From contig JAKSAU010000395.1 in NCBI GenBank assembly GCA_022361535.1, positions 1 to 15,683 on the forward strand: a stretch of 15,683 nucleotides of DNA, in the 5' to 3' direction. This DNA is from Desulfobacterales bacterium (GTDB lineage Bacteria > Desulfobacterota > Desulfobacteria > Desulfobacterales > Desulfobacteraceae). Position numbers and translations under genes: made by a program. The notes beneath the pieces were generated by a model that saw only the letters and a program-made list of their open reading frames with translations, was not told the DNA's origin and made no database searches. This document shows, in pieces, positions 1 through 5,964 of the stretch (position 1 is the first letter of the stretch; every line of letters begins with the position of its first letter).

Positions 1-129
1 CAAGGGTATCCCATATAACAAAAACCGGCTCGTTAGTTCTAAGAAGCGGCTGCCGAATTTTTTTCAAAAATCCGCCTGATGCCGTCTTCTTAGAACTAAC
101 GAGCCTAAGTGCTCAAATGGCAATACCTT
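1..129. repeat. Inverted repeat copy 1, hairpin element left of the barrel gene
   Basis: This copy matches, in reverse complement, the sequence at 1575-1701, with about 90% identity by eye. Its core is a hairpin: a perfect 20-bp inverted repeat has arms at 27-46 and 86-105. Between the arms lie 39 bases that are themselves imperfectly self-complementary (47-65 against 66-84). No open reading frame or transposase lies within it. The similarity runs right up to the window edge at base 1, so the repeat may extend further left. It could be a MITE-like or REP-like element or a recombination site; the sequence alone does not decide. Confidence 0.8.
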
Positions 130-270
130 CTTTTGAGGGTACTGCCGATAATTAATCTAACCGCATTATAAAGGAATATATTTTATGAGAATTCCATAAA
201 TAGATTTTTCACCTAACTCTTGGAGAAGGAAACAGCTTTAATTATTAGCTGATTAGATACTCGCAAACAA
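130..270. other. AT-rich non-coding stretch beyond repeat copy 1
   Basis: I see no gene here. The only ATG with a purine-rich leader (about 185) opens a four-codon frame. A weak 5-bp inverted repeat (233-237 with 247-251) is present but short. Confidence 0.5.
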
Positions 271-307
271 AAGAAAAGACCAAGGGGAAATCCATTGGTC
301 TTTTCTT
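271..307 (-). terminator. Terminator after the outer-membrane protein gene
   Basis: A perfect 13-bp inverted repeat (arms 271-283 and 295-307) surrounds an 11-base loop. On the minus strand the 3' arm ends in a T-rich run that continues beyond the stem, and it lies about 45 bases beyond the stop codon at 351-353. The arms are A/T-rich at their bases on both strands, so it could also stop plus-strand transcription. Confidence 0.75.
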
Positions 308-350
308 GTTGAACTCGAAATACTTTTTGATAAAAATCTACGAGCTGAAT

Positions 351-1253
351 TTAAAAATCCTCATAGGGAGTACTCAATAAAAATCCAAAATCATCTGGAT
401 TATCATATACAGGCATTGCATACTGCTCGAATAAAAGAGGGGTGATGCCAGGATCATTTAAAAGGTTCTCGTTATATGCTTGGGCTCTTGCATTATATTT
501 TTTGACTGAAGCATTATATTCAGCACCATAGGTACCGATATTGGACAATACGCCGTTCACTGCATTTTGAGGATCATCTTCACGATGACGTTTTTTCAAT
601 GTTTTTTGTTTGCCAAAATAGTATCTAAGCCCGAATAAGGATTGGTCATAATCATTATCGCCTTTTGCAAGGTCTGCAAAGACGCAGAGACCATTTAATG
701 GTGTCTGATATTCGATATTACATTGGTATAAGTGATTTTCAAATACGTAATTATATGCAAACTCAAATAACAGGTCATCAATTGGATAAACGCCGATTGA
801 ACAACCTATGTATGGCTCGGTTTTATCTGTATCAATAAAAAGCACTGGATTGTCATAATTGATTTTTGCGTAACCGGCACTCAGTCCAAAGGTGAACAAA
901 TCCAAGTAATATTCTCCCACAAAACCACCTGTTAAAGAATACATGTCGCTTTCGTTAACACCGGCAAAAGATCCTCCAAGTAATCCTATTTCTGAATCTC
1001 GCCAAAAGATTTGTATTCCCGCACCATAAAAATCCCGATCTGAAACATTCGTGTAAAGCCCGTCTATCTGAATTCCAATGTTTTTACTTATTGGACTGCT
1101 AACACTACCTGTTAGATTTTTACCTCTGTTTGAATCCATATCGCCGTATGAGAAGGCCATTTTACCGTTCAAAGAACTAACGGCGTCCCCTGCTATAACC
1201 GGTTCGCTACATAACAATAGGATGAAAATACAAGCAAGTTTTATCAGCTTCAA
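351..1253 (-). CDS. Outer-membrane beta-barrel protein with C-terminal extension
   Basis: This encodes a 300-residue protein that is predicted to be exported. A signal peptide is clear: Lys2/Lys5, a hydrophobic core at 7-15 and likely cleavage near VIAG (19-22). Residues 28-214 alternate polar and hydrophobic residues in short strands rich in Gly, Tyr and Phe, as in small porin-like barrels, and end with a strand-like LRYYFG at 209-214. An unusual tail follows: a basic patch KKRHRED (220-226) and a Tyr/Asn-rich segment ending in Phe300. The start is TTG at 1251-1253, with a strong AAAGGAGG site four bases upstream. I do not recognise a specific family, and its ligand is unknown. The gene stands alone, between two inverted repeats and upstream of a terminator. 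Its codons are more AT-rich than those of the signalling genes, consistent with an accessory gene. Confidence 0.8.
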   Translation of the reverse strand: MKLIKLACIFILLLCSEPVIAGDAVSSLNGKMAFSYGDMDSNRGKNLTGSVSSPISKNIGIQIDGLYTNVSDRDFYGAGIQIFWRDSEIGLLGGSFAGVNESDMYSLTGGFVGEYYLDLFTFGLSAGYAKINYDNPVLFIDTDKTEPYIGCSIGVYPIDDLLFEFAYNYVFENHLYQCNIEYQTPLNGLCVFADLAKGDNDYDQSLFGLRYYFGKQKTLKKRHREDDPQNAVNGVLSNIGTYGAEYNASVKKYNARAQAYNENLLNDPGITPLLFEQYAMPVYDNPDDFGFLLSTPYEDF

Positions 1254-1574
1254 AATACCTCCTTTATTCGCTGCTCACTCATCTAAATGCCTAATATAGA
1301 ACTCTTTTCGTCTTAAAATGCTCCATAAAAAGTCATGTCTTAGTTGAAAGCAGCCAGCTACAGTGTGAATAAATTACAACCCATTAGGAACTCAGATTCC
1401 TGATCAAGTCCGAATCAAACTATCCTCCTTAAGAAAATCGCTTATTTTCGTAGCACGAGATATTTTGCTTGTCTATCGGGGAAACCCTTAAAAACTTCAT
1501 GTTTTTTTGGGTAAAAACTGTATTGCAATGAGATGGGAATCAAAATTATACTGATATAGCAAAAGACGCAAACC
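1254..1574. other. Non-coding region upstream of the barrel gene
   Basis: No supported gene lies in these roughly 320 bases. The region must hold the promoter of the barrel gene. A TATATT box on the minus strand, about 45 bases upstream of the start codon, could be its -10, but I find no good -35. A 12-base imperfect stem (1484-1512) is also present. Confidence 0.5.
1523..1552 (+). promoter_or_regulatory. Possible sigma-70 promoter reading into repeat copy 2
   Basis: TTGCAA (1523-1528) and TATACT (1547-1552) are separated by 18 bases and match sigma-70 boxes well. No gene follows on the plus strand. A transcript from here would start near 1559 and run through the hairpin repeat, towards the convergent terminator at 1791-1826. 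It may be a chance match in AT-rich DNA. Confidence 0.3.
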
Positions 1575-1701
1575 AAGGTATTGCCGTTCGAGCACTTAGG
1601 CTCGTTTGTTCTAAGAAGACGGCATCAGGCGGATTTTTGGAAAAAATTCGGCAGCCGTTTCTTAGAATAACGGGCCGGTATTTGTATAAGGAACAGCCTT
1701 G
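1575..1701. repeat. Inverted repeat copy 2, hairpin element right of the barrel gene
   Basis: This is the reverse-complement partner of 1-129. Its hairpin arms lie at 1599-1618 and 1658-1676. They are less perfect than in copy 1: the right arm has lost one base and carries substitutions. The inner segment (1619-1657) is almost identical to copy 1. Similarity decays from about 1680 but resumes near 1697-1701. The degraded right arm suggests that copy 1 is the better-preserved or more recent version. Confidence 0.8.
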
Positions 1702-1790
1702 TTCTCCACGGCCAATCGGAAATTTCGTTTGAGACTGGGGCAGGTAGTATTGTCTGTTGGATATATTTTTTTAAAATAGATCGTGTTGAA

Positions 1791-1826
1791 AAAAGCAGGC
1801 CATTGGACAACCAATGACCTGCTTTT
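1791..1826 (-). terminator. Terminator after ornithine aminotransferase
   Basis: Arms of 16 bp (1791-1806 and 1811-1826) surround an ACAA/TTGT tetraloop. The single non-Watson-Crick position is a G-U wobble on the minus-strand RNA. A run of six T follows on that strand. It begins about 22 bases beyond the stop codon at 1849-1851 and is a textbook Rho-independent terminator. Confidence 0.9.
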
Positions 1827-1848
1827 GAAGTTAATTTGCTATTAGGAT

Positions 1849-3129
1849 TTAGGGTACAAGAACCTTTTCAAGACATTCCACCATAAAATCCATTTCCTGT
1901 TCATTGATGACCAGGGGAGGAGAAATCCGGATGGTGTGACCATGGCTGTCATTGACCACCACACCTAAATCCAGAAGCTTGCGGCAGAAATCCATGGCAT
2001 TGCCTTCTTTTACTTCGATGCCGATGAAAAGGCCAAGTCCTCTAACCTCTTTGACATGGGGAGAGCGTTTCCCGATTTCTTCGATCCGTTTTTTAAGCCT
2101 TTCCCCTTTTTCTGCAGACTGTTCTGCCAGTTTTTCTTCTTCAAAAACTTTTAAGGAGGCGGTACCGGCTACGCAAGCCAGAGGGTATCCGCCGAAAGTG
2201 GAGCCGTCCGAACCCTTGGAGAAGATCATATCCATGAGCTTGGCATTGGTGATAAAAACAGACAATGGAACCAGTCCGCCTGAAAGCGCTTTACCAAGTA
2301 TCACACCGTCAGGTACAACACCTTCATGTTCAAAGCAGAACCGCTTGCCGGTCCTGCCCATACCGACCTGGATCTCGTCACAGACAAGGAGAAGGTCATT
2401 TTCGTCTGCCACTTCCCTTAGCCCTTTGAGAAATCCCTTGGGAGGAATCAGCATGCCGCCTTCACCCTGGAGAGGTTCTACCAGGATGCCGCATGTGTTA
2501 GGAGTAATCGCTTTTTTAACGGCTTCTACATCTCCAAAGGGTACGGAAACAAACCCCGGGGTAAGGGGACCGAATCCCTCACTGTATTTTTTACTGGAGG
2601 AAAAAGAGACCACAGAAATGGTACGGCCGTGGAAGTTGTTGTTGAATACAATGATTTCCTGCTTTCCGTCAGGAATGTTTTTTTGTTTAAATCCATAATA
2701 CCGCATGGTTTTGATGGCCGTTTCAACAGATTCTACTCCGCCGTTTTTAGGAAGAACTTTGTTGCCGTAGTTACCGAATCTTGGCGCCATCTGGGGGGCG
2801 AATTTGGCAGCTTCAGACAGAAAAATGCCAAGAGGGTCAGTGTAGACCACATTGGAAAGCACAGAAGCGTAATTACCAATCAAAGCATCCATGACTGCAT
2901 TGGTTATCGTGGGATGATGGTGGCCTGGATTGGCTGCCGAGTATGCAGCCAGGCAGTCCAGATATTTTTTGCCTTTATCGTCGGTGAGCCAGCAACCCTT
3001 TGCATGCCTGACTACAAGTTTGATACGCTCGTAATGATGCGCCCCGTAGTCTTCCTCAAGGTTTAGAATTGTTTTGTCACTCTCGTTGGAAAATCCGTCA
3101 AAATAGTGGATTTTTCTCATGCTGGTCAT
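1849..3129 (-). CDS. rocD: Ornithine aminotransferase (class III, PLP-dependent)
   Basis: This 426-residue cytoplasmic enzyme transfers the delta-amino group of ornithine to 2-oxoglutarate, giving glutamate semialdehyde and glutamate and linking arginine/ornithine breakdown to proline and glutamate. The PLP lysine is K280 in GKALSGG. D251 in CDEIQ pairs with the cofactor ring nitrogen. The phosphate-binding region is NGGVES (129-134) and the VEPLQGEGG loop is at 217-225. The N-terminal YGAHHY (28-33), AAYSAAN (61-67) and FHGRT (166-170) follow the ornithine-specific branch typified by human OAT, rather than acetylornithine or GABA transaminases. Length is normal for the family. ATG at 3127-3129 has an AAAGGAGGTGA site at ideal spacing, which overlaps the stop codon of the upstream regulator gene. 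The two genes are therefore co-transcribed, and the substrate or its nitrogen status probably controls the operon. Confidence 0.88.
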   Translation of the reverse strand: MTSMRKIHYFDGFSNESDKTILNLEEDYGAHHYERIKLVVRHAKGCWLTDDKGKKYLDCLAAYSAANPGHHHPTITNAVMDALIGNYASVLSNVVYTDPLGIFLSEAAKFAPQMAPRFGNYGNKVLPKNGGVESVETAIKTMRYYGFKQKNIPDGKQEIIVFNNNFHGRTISVVSFSSSKKYSEGFGPLTPGFVSVPFGDVEAVKKAITPNTCGILVEPLQGEGGMLIPPKGFLKGLREVADENDLLLVCDEIQVGMGRTGKRFCFEHEGVVPDGVILGKALSGGLVPLSVFITNAKLMDMIFSKGSDGSTFGGYPLACVAGTASLKVFEEEKLAEQSAEKGERLKKRIEEIGKRSPHVKEVRGLGLFIGIEVKEGNAMDFCRKLLDLGVVVNDSHGHTIRISPPLVINEQEMDFMVECLEKVLVP

Positions 3130-3141
3130 GGTTCACCTCCT

Positions 3142-3930
3142 TTAAATATCCTGTTTTATAAGCTGGTATATCTTTTTTTCTTTTTCTGTCAGGGACTGGT
3201 CCCTGTCCAACGTCTTTTCAAGGAAGCAGTGGTAAAAGTCGTGCCTCAAACTGTCCCGGTTGGCAATGATAAACCATTGGTTCCGTGTCCAATTGATGGG
3301 TGATTCATCTTCGTTTCCTGCTTCAAATATGCCGACCAATGCTTCGTTTCTGTCCGTGATAATGTCAAAGGATCTGCCCCCGATTTTTTCGGCAAGGTTT
3401 TCTTTATCCGGATGGGTAACCTGGATTTCAAACCGGGATGACACATCGCCCATGGCAATATACCTGATCGAAACCCCTCTTTTTTCAGCGTCTGCAAGCT
3501 CCTGCCCTAGATGTTTATCTGCTTCGGGGAAAAGGCGGACATATATTTCCTGCTTGGCTGCGCGGATCATATCCTGGGCTTTGGACATAACATTTTCATA
3601 TCCGGTCAGGGTCCACACATATTCAAAATCTTCTTTTTGAGATGCTTTAGAAATCTCTTTTTCAACAGCGGTAATATTGGTGTCGAACTCCCGTTTCAGT
3701 CTACGGATAAGCTCATCCGAAGGCAGAGGGGCATATTGGCCGGACTGGACTTCAATAACAAACCCTTTGGAAATAAGATTGCGTAGCACATCATAGATCC
3801 TGGAACGGGCAATACCAGAGATTTTGCTCAACTGTGAACCATTTACCGGGTGGGTGCTCATCAAGGCCATGTAACAGGTAGCTTCGTATTGTGAGAACCC
3901 TAAGTTTGTTAATGCTGATCTATTTTCCAT
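3142..3930 (-). CDS. TrmB-family transcriptional regulator
   Basis: This 262-residue protein has a winged helix at about 5-75: a dimer-type first helix, then the recognition region around SGIARSRIYDVL (38-49) and a wing near 58-68. A coiled segment follows (80-98), then a C-terminal effector domain (about 103-260) of the PLD-like fold found in TrmB regulators. TrmB proteins are best known from archaea as sugar sensors; bacterial members are fewer and their ligands mostly unknown. The position 12 bases ahead of rocD suggests that it senses ornithine, arginine or a related metabolite. That is inference. The ATG at 3928-3930 has no clear Shine-Dalgarno site, which may keep regulator levels low. 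A perfect inverted repeat over its promoter suggests autoregulation. The name should not be confused with tRNA methyltransferase TrmB. Confidence 0.85.
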   Translation of the reverse strand: MENRSALTNLGFSQYEATCYMALMSTHPVNGSQLSKISGIARSRIYDVLRNLISKGFVIEVQSGQYAPLPSDELIRRLKREFDTNITAVEKEISKASQKEDFEYVWTLTGYENVMSKAQDMIRAAKQEIYVRLFPEADKHLGQELADAEKRGVSIRYIAMGDVSSRFEIQVTHPDKENLAEKIGGRSFDIITDRNEALVGIFEAGNEDESPINWTRNQWFIIANRDSLRHDFYHCFLEKTLDRDQSLTEKEKKIYQLIKQDI

Positions 3931-3952
3931 ATTGATCGTCGACCATATTTAT

Positions 3953-3974
3953 TGTTGCTACTTAAATAGCAACA
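3953..3974. promoter_or_regulatory. Candidate operator of the TrmB-family regulator
   Basis: A perfect 8-bp inverted repeat, TGTTGCTA (3953-3960) with TAGCAACA (3967-3974), is separated by six bases. It overlaps the -10 box at 3971-3976 and runs into the transcription start. Binding here would block RNA polymerase, so repression of the regulator-rocD operon is the simplest reading. Confidence 0.65.
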
Positions 3975-3999
3975 TAATTAAAAATCTCATCCTTGTCAA
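3971..3999 (-). promoter_or_regulatory. Sigma-70 promoter of the regulator-rocD operon
   Basis: On the minus strand, TTGACA (3994-3999) is followed after exactly 17 bases by TATGTT (3971-3976). The -35 is a full consensus match and the -10 is close. The predicted start is near 3964, giving a leader of about 34 bases to the ATG at 3930. Confidence 0.75.
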
Positions 4000-4079
4000 G
4001 GGGATGTCCTGAAATTCAAATGTATTAAGATCGCTAACATACGGATTGATTAGGCTTTTAGAAGAGAGGTGATAACCAA

Positions 4080-4124
4080 ATGGTGACAACAACTTTATGG
4101 GTTGCTAAAAACATTATTCTATAA
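4080..4124 (+). CDS. Possible 14-codon leader peptide ORF
   Basis: ATG at 4080 opens a 14-codon frame (MVTTTLWVAKNIIL) closed by TAA. An AGAGAGGTGAT sequence lies upstream at a usable, slightly long spacing. It sits between the divergent regulator and ssb promoters, and its own promoter is not evident. The only support is the ribosome binding site, so it may be chance. It overlaps a GTTGCTA half-site at 4101-4107 that resembles the operator arm. Confidence 0.2.
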   Translation: MVTTTLWVAKNIIL

Positions 4125-4197
4125 AAACGGATGTCATTTCAGTGCAATCACATTTCATTTTGCCACTTAGGATTGCTTGTCCTTCTTTATCCCAAGA

Positions 4198-4234
4198 TTG
4201 ACAATTTTAGCGGGCTGTGCGCATAAGATATACT
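4198..4234 (+). promoter_or_regulatory. Probable promoter region of ssb
   Basis: A perfect TTGACA (4198-4203) and a good -10 TATACT (4229-4234) precede ssb, but the gap of 25 bases is too long for them to act as one pair. TATACT with an AT-rich discriminator is the more plausible -10, giving a leader of about 27 bases. The TTGACA may belong to another start or be fortuitous. Confidence 0.4.
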
Positions 4235-4267
4235 TTAACTCATATCTCAACTTAAGGAGTAGACATA

Positions 4268-4795
4268 ATGGCAGGTTTGAACAAAGTCATGCTCATCGGT
4301 AACCTGGGAAGGGATCCTGAAATCAGGTATTCCCAGCAAGGACTGGCAGTGGTTAATTTTTCCATAGCCACAAGTGAACAGTGGACGGATAAAAATACAG
4401 GGGAGCGCCAGGAAAAAACCGAATGGCATCGGATAGTTGTTTTTGGGAAACAGGCCGAAACCTGCGAGCGGTATTTATCTAAAGGCAGCAGAATTTATAT
4501 CGAAGGAAGGCTACAGACCCGATCCTGGGAGAAAGATGGTCAGACCCATTACACCACTGAAGTCGTTGCATCAAATTTCATGTTCCTGGGAGGTCGAGGG
4601 GACAACAATCAGGGTGGTGGCTACCAAAACCAGGGCGGCGGTTATCAACAGCAAGGAGGCGGCTACCAGAACCAGGGTGGCGGCTACCAGCAGCAGGGCG
4701 GAGCGGCACCTAATTCAGACAATTTCCAGGGCCAGACCAATCCGGGTATGACTGGTGGACCGGATGCCATTCCGGATGATGATATTCCGTTCTAG
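4268..4795 (+). CDS. ssb: Single-stranded DNA-binding protein
   Basis: This 175-residue protein coats single-stranded DNA as a tetramer and recruits replication and repair proteins. The OB fold spans residues 1-109: [15 protein letters not shown] near the start, then NFSIAT (30-35), [14 protein letters not shown] (51-64) with the conserved base-stacking Trp53, and [13 protein letters not shown] (73-85). The acidic tip DDDIPF (170-175), which docks partner proteins, is intact. The linker (110-165) is disordered, Gly/Gln-rich and contains four near-identical 7-residue units. ATG 4268 has AAGGAG eight bases upstream. It is the only plus-strand gene and stands alone, with its own promoter region and terminator. 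Length is normal for bacterial SSB. Confidence 0.97.
   Translation: MAGLNKVMLIGNLGRDPEIRYSQQGLAVVNFSIATSEQWTDKNTGERQEKTEWHRIVVFGKQAETCERYLSKGSRIYIEGRLQTRSWEKDGQTHYTTEVVASNFMFLGGRGDNNQGGGYQNQGGGYQQQGGGYQNQGGGYQQQGGAAPNSDNFQGQTNPGMTGGPDAIPDDDIPF
4613..4696 (+). repeat. Four 21-bp tandem units in the ssb linker
   Basis: Four in-frame 21-bp units encode [21 protein letters not shown] and GGGYQQQ. Units 1/3 and 2/4 match, so the array may have arisen by doubling a 42-bp pair. Synonymous differences among units show that it is not brand new. Confidence 0.9.
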
Positions 4796-4825
4796 GAATA
4801 CATAGTGTATACAATGTAACTTTTT

Positions 4826-4855
4826 AGGCTGTTGTCTTTTGATAACAGCCTTTTT
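4826..4855 (+). terminator. Terminator of ssb
   Basis: An 11-bp stem beginning AGGCTGTT (4826-4836) pairs with 4841-4851 around a TTTT loop, with one G-U pair. TTTTT ends the hairpin (4851-4855). It lies about 30 bases beyond the ssb stop codon. There is no T tract on the opposite strand, so it should act on ssb only. Confidence 0.9.
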
Positions 4856-4964
4856 CATGTTTGCGCAATTAATTCATACTCATGGATCTTTCGCTGGACA
4901 CTTATGGTACGTATCCAAGCAATTATAGCAATGCGCTTATTTCTTTCGGGTTATCAAGCATTCC

Positions 4965-5474
4965 CTATCTCTCCTTTATTTGATATTCATTCCCTACGAT
5001 TTTATTTACACAAGTGGAATTACGGTTGAACTCATACATTGCAGTTGAGGCTGAAACAGCAACGTTTAAACTTCCAACTTCACCAAATTGTTTTATAGTC
5101 ACAATATGGTCGCACTTGCTTAAAAACTGAATATCAAGGCCGTGTTCTTCATTTCCGATGATGATAGCTGAGCAATTTGGAAACGAAAATTCGTCCAGGA
5201 AAATGGCATTTTCTGCAATCTCAAATGCGATAGACGTATAATTGTTTTCTTTGCACCATAGCAAAGCGTCGTATTGATCAGGTATGTGCAGTATGTTGCA
5301 CTGCTTTTCTAATTTTCTGGAAAAAGACTGGGTCCCTTTTTTGAACTTCCATGGATGATCCAGACCAGTGAATATCAATTCTGAACCTCCATGAGCAACA
5401 TGACTTCTTAAAATCATACCAACATTTTGGGGGCTTTTCAGGGCGTTCAGAATTGTACAAAATTTAGTTTTCAT
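4965..5474 (-). CDS. SpoU/TrmH-family RNA 2'-O-methyltransferase
   Basis: This 169-residue protein has all three motifs of the SPOUT (SpoU class) fold, which uses S-adenosylmethionine to methylate a ribose 2'-hydroxyl in tRNA or rRNA. Motif 1 is SPQNVGMILRSHVAHGG (14-30) with the catalytic Arg23. Motif 2 is IIIGNEEHGL (104-113). Motif 3 is IKQFGEVGSLNVAVSAS (127-143), forming the knotted cofactor site. There is no N-terminal substrate-binding extension, so this is a minimal catalytic domain whose target cannot be read from the sequence. TrmL-like or other TrmH relatives are all possible. ATG at 5472-5474 has no visible Shine-Dalgarno site, and the gene is AT-rich. It lies 25 bases behind the unknown 101-residue gene and may be translated from the same transcript. 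No clear terminator follows on its strand. Confidence 0.88.
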   Translation of the reverse strand: MKTKFCTILNALKSPQNVGMILRSHVAHGGSELIFTGLDHPWKFKKGTQSFSRKLEKQCNILHIPDQYDALLWCKENNYTSIAFEIAENAIFLDEFSFPNCSAIIIGNEEHGLDIQFLSKCDHIVTIKQFGEVGSLNVAVSASTAMYEFNRNSTCVNKIVGNEYQIKER

Positions 5475-5499
5475 ATCAGGTTATAAAAATATAAAGAAA

Positions 5500-5805
5500 T
5501 TAATCATGGTGGTTCGGCTGAGGTTTTATGGAAATGGTTGTTGCAATTGTCAAGCTCAGGTCGCCATGGATAGAGAACATCACTATGAAGCCAGATTGCT
5601 TATCAAATAAGGACCCTTTGTATTTAGGATCGCCTGCCAGAACCCCTTGATCCAATCGGATTACGGCGTCTGGATATTGCCTTGCAAAAGGAAGTAGCTT
5701 CCCCTCTTTGATCTCGTTTTTTACAACGTTCTCTATCTGTTCTAATAGGTCTTTATTTAGTTCTGCCCGAAGGCCCCCCATTTTGCTCCAGAGTTTATAC
5801 TCCAT
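5500..5805 (-). CDS. Hypothetical protein, 101 residues
   Basis: I do not recognise this protein. It starts MEYKLWSKMGGL, is soluble, and has no signal peptide or membrane helix. A charged, helical first part (12-36) precedes a segment with LPFARQYPDAVIRL (38-51), then a strand-rich C-terminal half (60-93) that suggests a small alpha/beta domain. The frame stays open further upstream to 5910, but ATG 5803-5805 has an excellent AAAGGAGGCGACC site. The extra 35 residues upstream are not protein-like, so I use this start. It lies 25 bases before the methyltransferase gene and 160 bases behind the ATPase-less kinase gene. I saw no terminator between it and that gene, so it may be an operon tail or have its own promoter. 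Confidence 0.7.
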   Translation of the reverse strand: MEYKLWSKMGGLRAELNKDLLEQIENVVKNEIKEGKLLPFARQYPDAVIRLDQGVLAGDPKYKGSLFDKQSGFIVMFSIHGDLSLTIATTISIKPQPNHHD

Positions 5806-5964
5806 GGTCGCCTCCTTTTTTTTTAGACTGATGTGATGAGAGGAAATGCAAGGCCAAATTAACCTGACAGATGCCCTGATTGCAAGCAGAAAGATAACAC
5901 TTCTATCCAAGCCTGCATTAAGAATCCAATTTCACCGGCAGTATCCAATCTATTTGACCAGCTT

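Noticed and set aside
27..105. Hairpin as an integron attC site
   Set aside because: The arms read GTTAG...CTAAC, the reverse of the attC order (YAAC...GTTR). The two copies are inverted instead of direct, and no integrase or other cassettes are seen.
145..152. GCCGATAA resembling the -10 of a sigma-28 flagellar promoter
   Set aside because: No TAAA-type -35 box lies about 15 bases upstream, and no plus-strand gene follows; it points at the 3' end of the barrel gene.
1952..2698. Plus-strand open frame of 248 codons
   Set aside because: It lies wholly inside rocD on the other strand, has no ribosome binding site, and its Ser/Pro-rich translation resembles a complementary-strand artefact.
5806..5910. 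N-terminal extension of the 101-residue protein to 5910
   Set aside because: The strong AAAGGAGG site before ATG 5805 and the non-protein-like composition upstream favour the shorter gene.
5806..5964. Missing kinase ATPase domain hidden by a frameshift
   Set aside because: The three minus-strand frames here contain early stops and no N or G box; only 160 bases separate it from an unrelated gene, too few for an ATPase domain.
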